A DNA stretch of 64,000 nucleotides. Source: Lingula anatina (taxonomy: Eukaryota; Brachiopoda; Lingulata; Lingulida; Lingulidae). The stretch spans positions 540,127 to 604,126 of the forward strand of contig NW_019775880.1 of the NCBI RefSeq assembly GCF_001039355.2, given 5' to 3'. Position numbers and translations under genes: made by a program. Every line of letters begins with the position of its first letter. Position 1 is the first letter of the stretch. The notes beneath the pieces were generated by a model that saw nothing but the letters and a program-made list of their open reading frames with translations, was not told the origin of the DNA and made no database searches. Shown here in pieces: positions 34,659-45,913 of this stretch.

Positions 34659-37600
34659 CAATTGCTCAGAGAGGAAAGATATTTGCAAAATTGCAAAATA
34701 AGTTTTTTAACCCAAATACTTTAACAAAATTATAAAGTACACAAAGACGAGCCATTTAATATGTGATATGTCCTGTTTGAATGAATATACGACTGTATTA
34801 TAATTAAGGGTTTTTATAACTATATGCAATATCGAACAAAATAATAAACAAGACAAATAATAAACTAATAATAAACCATTAACTTATTAATCATCACCAA
34901 TTTCTAATCACTTCTTCCTTGGCCCATGCGGTCATATCCTGAAAATTTCATTAGAAACTGTCCGTTTCTTATTGCGGAATACTGTGCACAGACAATCTAC
35001 CCCGTGAGTTGCAGAGAAGTGCGGAAACAAACGCCTGTATTGCATATGTACTGCTTATGTATTGTGTATGTTTTGCGGATGTATTGCGCATGTCATCCGC
35101 AATCAAATTTTGGGGCAGCTAAAAATTCTCGGGAACGGAAAAAGAGTGGACGTGTGCGGATGATGGCCGAATGATACAAGCATATTGCGGATGTTTAGCG
35201 AGTATCAACTAATTTTGTGCGTAATTCATGCGAAATTCACCCTGAAGGTCAGTGGGACCGGACTTTTAAGGAATGTAGAACTGAGGTGACGAATCATAAT
35301 GATAATGATAAAAATATTAACAATCCGGTTAATCTTCCAATCGATTAAACGAATTAAAGGTAAAAAAAAAAAAAATGTAGGCTCTTTATATTGATTACTT
35401 TCGCGGATATTGCTAATTTCTGAGTCGATAATTGAATTGTCGTCTTTTTACTCTTTTTTTCCTTTGCTGTTTGAAATATATAGATTTGAGGTGACTTCCA
35501 TCACTGAGAAACTTGACTTGAGTCACCACAATAGGACAATGACAGCCCGAGACTCCCATGCTAAACGGCATTCCTGGGCCGCACATTTCTAATTGAGGTC
35601 CGCATGAGTAACATGATCGAGAATGAACAGATAAATGGACAGGTTGACCATCATGTGTGTGCCACTGTGCGGACCGCCACTGTGTATCATTGTTCGTTGT
35701 CTGTAGGCAAACAATTCCTTCCCCAATGAAATATAGTACGCTGTTAGGCTTATACCATGTGAAATCAATTATGACTATTTTAATTTACTGTTAAAACACT
35801 AACACTTTTACTTACTGGGGTAACCTACTTACCATTTAACTTTGTCACTGGAATCAATGATACAGTGATCCATAGGTAATATAGTAGAATGCCACGGGAC
35901 TCCATGCATGCCCTTCAATACAATAACTGTTTAGAATGCGAACGAAGGATATCTTGTTTGCCGCTTCTTTTAGCGTACCTGTGTTTACCTGGCCGTGTCA
36001 CAGCCAGCCTGATGCACTTCTCAGGTAGCATTTTACGTGACATAAAAGTCCCCACATTGGCCTAAACATTGCCTGGCTATAATCTACTACTTGAAGGTGA
36101 AACTTAGAGCGTCATCTTTAACGACCCATCACGTGTGCCTGACGGTGTGGCCGAGATTCACGACCGTCACCTGTGATGATGACTTCCTTGGTGGTTTTTA
36201 CACGCAGAACGTTACCCTAATCGCAAAATTTTGCAAATATTCATCTTATTATGCCTGTCCGTTTTGTGTATAATGAACTTCCTTGTGTTTAAAAATACAG
36301 TGAAAAGTCTCCTCTTCTTAGTTGGCCTTGTAGAGTATTGTGTACGTCTAGATCCGTACTAAATGTAACTATTTTTGTTCTTCCCTCTTTGGGAGGTGTA
36401 AGCAGATCCGGGTCGGCTTGGGTGACTGATCNCAAAATTATAAAGTACACAAAGACGAGCCATTTAATATGTGATATGTCCTGTTTGAATGAATATACGA
36501 CTGTATTATAATTAAGGGTTTTTATAACTATATGCAATATCGAACAAAATAATAAACAAGACAAATAATAAACTAATAATAAACCATTAACTTATTAATC
36601 ATCACCAATTTCTAATCACTTCTTCCTTGGCCCATGCGGTCATATCCTGAAAATTTCATTAGAAACTGTCCGTTTCTTATTGCGGAATACTGTGCACAGA
36701 CAATCTACCCCGTGAGTTGCAGAGAAGTGCGGAAACAAACGCCTGTATTGCATATGTACTGCTTATGTATTGTGTATGTTTTGCGGATGTATTGCGCATG
36801 TCATCCGCAATCAAATTTTGGGGCAGCTAAAAATTCTCGGGAACGGAAAAAGAGTGGACGTGTGCGGATGATGGCCGAATGATACAAGCATATTGCGGAT
36901 GTTTAGCGAGTATCAACTAATTTTGTGCGTAATTCATGCGAAATTCACCCTGAAGGTCAGTGGGACCGGACTTTTAAGGAATGTAGAACTGAGGTGACGA
37001 ATCATAATGATAATGATAAAAATATTAACAATCCGGTTAATCTTCCAATCGATTAAACGAATTAAAGGTAAAAAAAAAAAAAATGTAGGCTCTTTATATT
37101 GATTACTTTCGCGGATATTGCTAATTTCTGAGTCGATAATTGAATTGTCGTCTTTTTACTCTTTTTTTCCTTTGCTGTTTGAAATATATAGATTTGAGGT
37201 GACTTCCATCACTGAGAAACTTGACTTGAGTCACCACAATAGGACAATGACAGCCCGAGACTCCCATGCTAAACGGCATTCCTGGGCCGCACATTTCTAA
37301 TTGAGGTCCGCATGAGTAACATGATCGAGAATGAACAGATAAATGGACAGGTTGACCATCATGTGTGTGCCACTGTGCGGACCGCCACTGTGTATCATTG
37401 TTCGTTGTCTGTAGGCAAACAATTCCTTCCCCAATGAAATATAGTACGCTGTTAGGCTTATACCATGTGAAATCAATTATGACTATTTTAATTTACTGTT
37501 AAAACACTAACACTTTTACTTACTGGGGTAACCTACTTACCATTTAACTTTGTCACTGGAATCAATGATACAGTGATCCATAGGTAATATAGTAGAATGC

Positions 37601-38309
37601 CACGGGACTCCATGCATGCCCTTCAATACAATAACTGTTTAGAATGCGAACGAAGGATATCTTGTTTGCCGCTTCTTTTAGCGTACCTGTGTTTACCTGG
37701 CCGTGTCACAGCCAGCCTGATGCACTTCTCAGGTAGCATTTTACGTGACATAAAAGTCCCCACATTGGCCTAAACATTGCCTGGCTATAATCTACTACTT
37801 GAAGGTGAAACTTAGAGCGTCATCTTTAACGACCCATCACGTGTGCCTGACGGTGTGGCCGAGATTCACGACCGTCACCTGTGATGATGACTTCCTTGGT
37901 GGTTTTTACACGCAGAACGTTACCCTAATCGCAAAATTTTGCAAATATTCATCTTATTATGCCTGTCCGTTTTGTGTATAATGAACTTCCTTGTGTTTAA
38001 AAATACAGTGAAAAGTCTCCTCTTCTTAGTTGGCCTTGTAGAGTATTGTGTACGTCTAGATCCGTACTAAATGTAACTATTTTTGTTCTTCCCTCTTTGG
38101 GAGGTGTAAGCAGATCCGGGTCGGCTTGGGTGACTGATCATTGTCGACAAAGTTCTTAATATTTGCTGACTGCTGGATAAATAACGAAGGCTCCACTTGC
38201 TTGGGCTTTTCCTTGGCCGGATCCGTGGGAGAGGGGGGGGGGGGGTTCTGTGGTTTACGAGGGCAATTAACATGGATAATACAGCCAAAACTGTTTTCTT
38301 AATTTAGAA

Positions 38310-38340
<31 letters not shown>

Positions 38341-41300
38341 TAATAATAATAATAATGATGATGATGATGATGATACTTGATAAACAAACATGTAAATTAA
38401 TATTTCCATCTATCTATATCTGTCTTTAAATGATTGAAGAGAGAAAGGAAGAAAATCTTTATTGACTCAAACTCTCTTTAATATGCTCGGCATAATGCCA
38501 AATGACTTCCCTTCTCAGCTATATGTGGCAGTTCACACGCCTTAGTACCTGTGGAAATTCGTAGGTAAACAAATGGACTTGTTAATCGACATTGATACAC
38601 CCTGTGTCACAGTAGAAGGAATCTTTGGCATGTAACTTGCTCCGACGGTATTTAAGGACGTGTGTGTTACGTGCGTGCGTGTCTTCGTGTGTGTGTGTGT
38701 GTGTGTGTGGGGGGGGGGGTGCTATGAAAAATTTGCACGTAGCTCTGGGTTTGAAAATTTTAGAAGCAGAATTTGAAGACTCTAAATGCTATAAGGCCCA
38801 TTCTCATCCTACAACCTTAAGAAAATCGAAATTTAAAATTGAACCAAAAGAAAATTATTCAAATTTCCTCGTGGTATGAACACGTTTTTTCTTCACTAGG
38901 TTAAAAAGAGGTTTTAAAGATTTTGCAAAACTAATATCAATTTTACACCCTTTATTGCTTTACAAAGGACATTCATTGTCTATTGTTGTCTTGTTTCGCT
39001 TTGATACGAAAAAAAAAAAACACCGTTTGAAAATTCGATTTTTCACTTGCTTTCCTGGGAAATCATTAGAGGTACCAACGGAATTATTTATATAAAGACC
39101 AAATCCAACTCAGTTGTGTTTTTGTTGAAAAAGCATCAAGAGGTTTTGTGTGCATATTATTTGAAAATGATGATAAACATCCAATATAGTATGGAATAAT
39201 TTACACGCAATAAACAATGCAGTATAATAATTGATATTCACATTAAACCCCCGCTTTATAGCTACATTCCATCGATTCGTCTATTATGTTAAGGTATAAA
39301 CCATTCCGTTTGCTTTAAATGGAAGAATAAATACAGCCTTTTGAAGCGGTGCACTTGTCCGTGTTTATGAAGGTCACGTAGCGAAACTTAATCCAGTGTT
39401 CCTTGACTACGAGACGCCATGTTTCGGCTGTTACATTAGGAATAGTGGAGGTAAGGTAGAGGGGAACGCCTTTAAGTTAGCCTTTTTGCCAACGAATTCG
39501 GGGGTAATTTTGTACAAATTAAGGACTCGGTACCATCCAACAAGGATCCTACAAGAGTTTTCGTTTGTGTTACATAGCATTCATGTATGTCAATAGTATG
39601 AGTTTATTAACTTACAGGGTAGTTCGTATTTTAATTCTAATACACTCTGCACTCTGTCTATTTGTAGCCCTGTATGTAAGCATGCTATGTACAGACTTGA
39701 CATTTAATATGNTAAAATTATAAAGTACACAAAGACGAGCCATTTAATATGTGATATGTCCTGTTTGAATGAATATACGACTGTATTATAATTAAGGGTT
39801 TTTATACCTATATGCAATATCGAACAAAATATTAAACAAGACAAATAATAAACTAATAATAAACCATTAACTTATTAATCATCACCAATTTCTAATCACT
39901 TTTTCCTTGGCCCATGCGGTCCTATCCTGAAAATTTCATTAAAAACTGTCCGTTTCTTATTGCGGAATACTGTGCACTGACAATCTACCCGTGAGTTGCA
40001 GAGAAGTGCGGAAACAAACGCCTGTATTGCATATGTATTGCTTATGTCAGGGGCGGATTTAGGCCGTCTTCTGGGTCTTCCGGAAGACTGTCAGATTTTC
40101 AAGTTTACATTGACGGGTATCTATTTTTTCTGCTGGAAGACGGTCAAAATTGGATCATGAGTCAACAAAGATAATTTCGAAGACTGTCAGTAAATATCTC
40201 TGGATCCGCCCCTGTATGTATTGTGTATGTTATGCGGATGTATTGCGCATGTCATCTGCAATCATATTTTTGGGCAGCTCAAAATTCTCGGGGACGGAAA
40301 AGAGTGGACGTGTGCGGATGATGGCCGAATATAAGCATATTGCGGTTGTTTAACGAGTATCAACTAATTTTGTGCGTAATTCATGCGAAATTCACCCTGA
40401 AGGTCAGTGGGACCAGACCTTTAAGGAATGTAGAACTGAGGTGACGAATCATAACAATGATAGTGACAAAAAGATTAACAATCCGATTAATCTTCCAATC
40501 GATTAAATGAATTAAAAGTAAAAAAAATTGTAGGCGCTTTATATTGATTACTTTCACGGATATTGCTAATTTCTGAGGCGATAATTGAATTGTCGTCTTT
40601 TTACTCTTTTTTTTTCCTTTGTTGTTTGAAATATATAGATTTGAGGTGACAAAAAAAGACTTCCATCACTGAGAAACTTGACTTGAGTCACCACAATAGG
40701 ACAATGACTGCCCGAGACTCCCATGCTAAACGGCATTCCTGGTCCGCATGAGTAACATTAAAATGAACAGATAAACGGACAGGTTGACCATAATGTGTGC
40801 GCCACTGTGCGGACCGCCACTGTGTACCATTGTTCGTTGTCTGTAGGAAAACAATTCCTTCCCCAGTGAATATAACGTACGCCGTTAGGCTTATACCATG
40901 TGAAATCAATTATGACTATTTTAATTTACTTTTAAAACACTAACACTTTTACTTACTGGGGTAACCTACTTACCATTTAACTTTGTCACTGGAATCAATG
41001 ATACAGTGATCCATAGGTAATATAGTAGAATGCCACGGGACTCCATGCATGCCTTTCAATACAATAACTGTTTAGAATGCAAACCAAGGATATCTTGTTT
41101 GCCGCTTCTTTTAGCGTACCTGTGTTTACCTGGCCGTGTCACAGCCAGCCCGATGCACTTCTCAGGTAGCATTTTACGTGACATAAAAGTCCCCACAATG
41201 GCTGAAACATTGCCTGGCTATAATCTACTACTTGAAGGTGAAACTTAGAGCGTCATCTTTAACGACCCATCACGTGTGCCTAGCCGAGATTCACGACCGT

Positions 41301-41737
41301 CACCTGTGATGATGACTTCCTTGGTGGTTTTTACACGCAGAACGTTACCCTAATCGCAAAATTTTCCAAATATTCATCTTATTATGCCTGTCCGTTTTAT
41401 GTATAATGAACTTCCTTGTGTTTAAAAATACAGTGAAAAGTCTCCTCTTCTTAGTTGGCCTTGTAGAGTATTGTGTACGTCTAGATCCGTACTAAAAGTA
41501 ACTATTTTTGTTCTTCCCTCTTTGGAAGGTGTAAGCAGATCCGGGTCGGCTTGGGTGACTGATCATTGTCGACAAAGTTCTTAATATTTGCTGACTGCTG
41601 GATAAATAACGAAGGCTGCACTTGCTTGGGCTTTTCCTTGGCCGGATCCGTGGGAGAGGGGGGGGGGGGGTTCTGTGGTTTAAGAGGGCAATTAACATGG
41701 ATCATACAGCCAAAACTGTTGTTTTCTTAATTTAGAA

Positions 41738-41784
<47 letters not shown>

Positions 41785-43443
41785 TACTTGATAAACAAAC
41801 ATGTAAATTAATATTTCCATCTATCTATATCTGTCTTTAAATGATTGAAGAAAGAAAGGAAGAAAATCTTTTTTGACTCAAACTCTCTTTAATATGCTCG
41901 GCATAATGCCAAATGACTTCCCTTCTCAGCTATATGTGGCAGTTCACACGCCTTAGTACCTGTGGAAATTCGTAGGTAAACAAATGGACTTGTTCATTGA
42001 CATTGATACACCCTGTGTCACAGTAGAAGGAATCTTTGGCATGTAACTTGCTCCGACGGTATTTAAGGACGTGTGTGTTGCGTGCGTGCGTGTCTTTGTG
42101 TGTGTGTGTGTGTGTGTGTGGGGGGGGGGGGTGCTATGAAAAATTTGCACGTAGCTCTGGGTTTGAAAATTTTAGAAGCAGAATTTGAAGACTCTAAATG
42201 CTGTAAGGCCGCAGTACAAATATATGACTATTCCTTACTTTCTCTTTGATCTCCCATTCTCATCCTACAACCTTAAGAAAATCGAAATTTAAAATTGAAC
42301 CAAAAGAAAATTATTCAAATTTCCTCGTGGTATGAACACGTTTTTTACTTCACTAGGTTAAAAAGAGGTTTTAAAGATATTTTTTTGCAAAACTAATATC
42401 AATTTTACACCCTTTATTGCTTTACAAAGGACATTCATTGTCTATTGTTGTCTTGTTTCGCTTTGATACGAAAAAAAAAAACACCGTTTGAAAATTCGAT
42501 TTTTCACTTGCTTTCCTGGGAAATCATAGAGAATGATAAAGGTACGAGTATTGATACCAACGGAATTATTTATATAAAGACCAATTCCAACTCAGTTGTG
42601 TTTTTGTTGAAAAAGCATCAAGAGGTTTTGTGTGCATATTATTTGAAAATGATGATAAACATCCAATATAGTATGGAATAATTTACACGCAATTAACAAT
42701 GCAGTATAATAATTGATATGCACATTAAACCCCCGCTTTATAGCTACATTCCATCGATTCGTCTATTATGTTAAGGTATAAACCATTCCGTTTGCTTTAA
42801 ATGGAAGAATAAATACAGCCTTTTGAAGCGGTGCACTTGTCCGTGTTTATGAAGGTCACGTAGCGAAACTTAATCCAGTGTTCCTTGACTACGAGACGCC
42901 ATGTTTCTGCTGTTACATTAGGAATAGCAGAGGTAAGGTAGAGGGGAACGCCTTTAAGTTAGCCTTTTTGCCAACGAATTCGGGGGTAATTTTGTACAAA
43001 TTAAGGACTCGCTACCATTCAACAAGGATCCTACAAGAGTTTTCGTTTGTGTTACATAGCATTCATGTATGTCAATAGTATGAGTTTATTAACTTACAGG
43101 GTAGTTCGTACTTAAATTCTAATACACTCTGCACTCTGTCGATTTGTAGCCCTATTAAGTGCAATGTATGTAAGCATGCTATGTAGATAGGGGCTATTAT
43201 AAAATCACAGAATTGTTTTATCACAGGCGACACTTTTTGGCATGTGGTTTGAAGTATAATAATTTTCAACATAAGTTCATGTTGAGTATACAATGGAAAG
43301 TTTGGTTTTTTGTTAAATCTGCAATCGCAACCCATAATATATTTTATCAACCGTGTCAAGTTGACCTTCAAGGACACTAAATTTAGCGTGTCCAGTAAAA
43401 TTAACCTACCGTAAAATCCAAGTTTCAGCAAAAGAATCCACAT
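27702..43443 (-). CDS. Receptor with two tandem mGluR-like Venus-flytrap domains and a single membrane span
   Basis: Exons: 43443-43410, 34610-34404, 32664-32533, 32094-31928, 31672-30755, 30525-29029, 28454-28196 and 27982-27702, with matching phases, 1164 residues. Exon 1 gives a short hydrophobic leader, MWILLLKLGFY. Domain 1 (about 20-470) shows VELIGMFSLH, IVGPGRSNSAE, IPVLSYSSTSNAL and ALGWDYVAIVYTNENYG, as in family C receptors. VGFFDGRELVLNTSNIIMY and a short Cys-rich linker (CPRKCAEC) follow. Domain 2 (about 545-985) repeats the plan with ILGVFPIHSSD, WIGPLSSGNCRPIAS, LQISYGSTIEDF and MGWTYVSIIHASHDYG. A CRGEACAMC remnant precedes one hydrophobic span (about 1035-1061) and a tail of roughly 100 residues containing DYAEV and SGYINA. 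No 7TM, kinase or cyclase domain follows before the stop. The membrane exon and tail are phase-consistent. The distant first exon is the least certain part. The ligand is unknown, amino-acid-like by family. Confidence 0.85.
32263..32297. repeat. AC microsatellite
   Basis: About 17 AC units in a receptor gene intron. Confidence 0.9.
32866..33039. mobile_element. 174-bp inverted-repeat element, CAGGCCCGTAGCCAG family, copy 2
   Basis: This has the same internal order as the copy at 24876-25043. The ends are CAGACCCGTAGCTAG and CTGGCTGCGGGCCTG, each with a mismatch. It lies in an intron of the double Venus-flytrap receptor gene. Confidence 0.82.
33100..33990. other. Receptor intron segment of higher complexity, unexplained
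   Basis: Between the exons at 34404 and 32664 is sequence richer in G+C than its surroundings. It has an open plus-strand frame at 33225-33650 (141 codons) and a minus-strand frame at 33689-33982. Neither resembles a family I know, and neither has convincing splice context. The receptor phase is already satisfied without them. It may be an old transposon remnant. Confidence 0.35.
34626..34657. repeat. AAT microsatellite
   Basis: About ten ATA/AAT units directly upstream (in gene sense) of the acceptor of the first Venus-flytrap exon. Related tracts occur at about 38308-38372 and 41738-41783, and an ATT tract at about 48948-48986. Confidence 0.9.
34725..36431. repeat. 1707-bp segment, first copy, in the receptor first intron
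   Basis: This segment reads the same, as far as I can compare by eye, as 36433-38139. It ends at the N at 36432. It contains no supported gene; its short open frames recur identically in the next copy. Exact identity over this length next to an N suggests an unmerged contig overlap. Confidence 0.75.
36432..36432. other. Single N at a duplication junction
   Basis: Marks the boundary between the first and second copies of the 1707-bp segment. Confidence 0.8.
36433..39711. repeat. Second, longer copy (about 3.3 kb) between two N positions
   Basis: The first 1707 bp repeat 34725-36431. The whole segment is repeated again, with substitutions and indels, by 39713 to about 43190. It includes ATT/ATG trinucleotide, GT and poly-G tracts of different lengths from the third copy. 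No exon of the receptor fits in it. Confidence 0.75.
39712..39712. other. Single N at a duplication junction
   Basis: Marks the boundary between the second and third copies in the receptor first intron. Confidence 0.8.
39713..43190. repeat. Third, diverged copy carrying an inserted small transposon
   Basis: This copy follows 36433-39711 throughout with scattered differences, several short indels and one 167-bp insertion (40048-40214). After about 43155 the two copies differ: this one runs on towards receptor exon 1, while the second copy stops at the N at 39712. The pattern is that of two haplotypes of one locus. Confidence 0.7.
40048..40214. mobile_element. 167-bp inverted-repeat element (MITE-like), present in one copy only
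   Basis: The element begins CAGGGGCGGATTTAGG and ends with the inverse complement of CAGGGGCGGATCCAG. It is flanked on both sides by TATGT (40043-40047 and 40215-40219). The matching place in copies one and two has a single uninterrupted TTATGTATTG. The ends resemble hAT-type MITEs, although those usually make 8-bp target duplications. Confidence 0.8.
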
Positions 43444-43729
43444 AGTTGTCTTCAGTTATGGTTAAGTGCCGTAGATGCTTAACTGCCTAGACTCTTTAAA
43501 ACAATTAGAAAACACGCCTTCGTCACCTACATGTAGATGACAAATTACCATTTTGCCCACCTTTGATAAGCCGACATTAAAATGCTGAATTAATGAAACT
43601 TTACTAGTCGTGTCGATTCTCAGGCGAACAATCACCTGAACACTACAAAAAGAAAAAAATCTATCAATACAATGTAATATTCACTGATCACTTGCTTTAA
43701 TCTTCATTTTTTTTAAATTGTAGACCAAA
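43444..43729. promoter_or_regulatory. Divergent promoter region between the double Venus-flytrap receptor and the coiled-coil gene
   Basis: The two start codons are 286 bp apart on opposite strands. TTGTAG just before ACCAAAATG (43723) looks like a 3' splice site, so the coiled-coil gene may have an upstream non-coding exon in this interval. I see no definite core motif. Confidence 0.4.
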
Positions 43730-44932
43730 ATGTTGAAGAAGTCAGGGCACGCGCATTCTCACTCTCCTACAGACCCAAACCTCCGTCCTCACACGGCGTG
43801 CGGGCACACACAGATTGATATACCCTGGCTACTTCGAGAGAATAAGGTATTCAAGGAGAGAAATAGGGAGGTAGGTGCTCTGTTGTTATAAGCAAGGCGG
43901 TAGATATGACCCTTCCGACTTCCTTGTTATAAGTTACTTCATGTATTTATATGTAAGTACCCATGTAGGTGGATGTTAACCATAATTGTTCATATATGTG
44001 AAAATATTGACGAAAGAAAAACAATTCTAGTCCTAGCATTCATTTGAAAATATAATTGGAAATTGTCATGGATTTTTCAAATTTATAAGTCAAAAGTGAA
44101 ATATTTCTACAAAAAAGTATATAGCCTAAAATTTTAATTAAAATTGTAGCATCGAGAGCGGATAGCACAGCTTGAGACTTACCTGAAAGACAGACAACTG
44201 CGAGAGGTTATACCACTCGAGGAAGAATTAGCCGAGAAAAACGAAAAAATATCCCAGCTTGAAAAGAAAATACAATCTCTTAAACAACAGCTCAAAGACA
44301 AAAGTGCAGAACTTTCAAAAGAAGAAAATGAAAACATGGAATTAACAGAGAGATTACGTGACGCAGACGATTTACTTGAATTCATTAATAATGATATCAT
44401 CAATCTCACTAATCACGTAAGAAGCAGAAATGGCGAGAAAGAGACGAAAAAACTAGAAAAGTCAGCGTCTCTGAAGTCAACATTTGCCGATCTCCGATTC
44501 ACAGTGCAGAAACAACTGGATAAAAATGAAGCGAAAATAAAAGAGCTCAACAAAATTCATGATGTTGAAACAAAAGAACTGGGAAAACGAAACGTCGAAG
44601 TCAAACAACTGGAAAGAACGCTTGCCGACACCGAGAATGAAATTGAAACGATGTTATCACTTATTACCAAAAAAGGTTACATTAACAGCGAGAAACGCCC
44701 AGACGCTTTACAGCGCGGCATAGAAGAACTTAGGGCTCACGTTGAGAATTTTGTAGATTATCACAACAATATACAGAAATCCATACTCGAAAATTCGGAC
44801 TTGAAAGGCGAGCGGGATAAACTTCGCGAAAGGAATTCTAAACTGAAGATCAAGCTTACAGCCGCGGAGGGCGAGGTCTTGAGATTAGAAGAAGAGAACA
44901 GGGTGTTCCGACGGACGCTGCCGGTTGTGTGA
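43730..44932 (+). CDS. Predicted coiled-coil protein, 307 residues
   Basis: Two coding exons, 43730-43870 and 44150-44932, meet in phase 0. The N-terminal 47 residues are His- and Pro-containing (MLKKSGHAHSHSPTDPN). Almost all the rest is charged heptad-type sequence, for example IAQLETYLKDRQ, ISQLEKKIQSLKQQL and KVEVKQL-like segments up to VLRLEEENRVFRRTLPVV, with no signal peptide or membrane span. This predicts a long parallel coiled coil, perhaps cytoskeletal or centrosomal. I do not recognise the family. A polyadenylation hexamer AATAAA lies at 45145-45150, about 215 nt past the stop. It is divergent from the receptor gene and convergent with the GTPase gene. Confidence 0.8.
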
Positions 44933-45144
44933 TTCTACCAACTAGCATCTACACGCATATCCAAATTACTTGCTCAATGCTTTTTAGTTGTTTCGTACTT
45001 GTTAAGTACAAAAGTTATTTGATATGATATTTTCAAATCGGGCCAGATCAAAAACAAGGCCTAAAAAAATTCTTAATACAGAATACAGAGGTACTGAGTA
45101 CCTCATCATACGTGCATTGTATACAGACGCTCAAATTTTACTGA

Positions 45145-45150
45145 AATAAA
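45145..45150 (+). terminator. Poly(A) signal AATAAA for the coiled-coil gene
   Basis: Canonical AATAAA about 215 nt after the stop codon at 44932, in the interval between the convergent coiled-coil and GTPase genes. The rest of 44933-45913 shows no supported coding sequence and should hold both 3' UTRs. Confidence 0.55.
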
Positions 45151-45913
45151 AAATGTATTTGAATGAGGCTTTTTGGATTTGGTTATTTTACCGTCGTAAA
45201 ATAATATATGAACAGAGAAAAAAATTGAGGTCCTATTCCATCATGTGGTAGTACATATGAGCAAAAACCAAGCTAATTTTTCTAAATCTGTTTATTTGAA
45301 GGCCAGCTTCAGTCTAATTAATTCAAAGTTCGTATAATATAAAAGAATGTTAAACAAAACGTAGTCTTTTTTGACCTGATTCTAAAGCTATTCTGAAATC
45401 ATTCTACATTCACTCTCCCATCTTCCATACAGCCGATGAATGTACGAGAGTCTTATGGAAAGGAAAGGAACTCAGATGCTACTTACAGAGTACAAGGACT
45501 TAAAAGAAAAAAATGGTAACAAAAATAATTCATACAGGAGTGAAACCTGCCTTACATAACTCTTCTTGATTAAACACTGATATTAAAAAGGACGGAATTC
45601 AATGAAAAAATTAGCTAAGATCAATGCGATAAATACTGAATACCATTCAAAGATAAAACTAAATATTGTATGCACTAGACGGAATTAAAATTTTTCTTGT
45701 GTATAATATGGTATTAAAATCTGTATTAATAAAATATAATAATGTTCTCTAAGAGGACCTTTTATATCAAAACATTTCAACAAAATAGATAAATAGTTTT
45801 ATCTTTCCTGAAAGATAATCCAGGTGATTAAAAAATCAAAATTCAAAAGTCCAGTTCCAAAAAATTTCAAGTTTGTTACAAGTACATGCACTTAATGAAA
45901 TTTGCCATATCTT

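Noticed and set aside
34926-36273. Repeated 60-82 codon frames in the receptor intron copies as small genes
   Set aside because: They recur only because the segment is duplicated. They have no recognisable content and change or break in the diverged third copy.
43072-43409. Minus-strand frame continuing from MWILLLKLGFY for 123 codons
   Set aside because: Only the first 11 codons are used. A GTAGGT donor follows at 43409, and the next flytrap exon joins in phase. The continuation has no similarity to the receptor.
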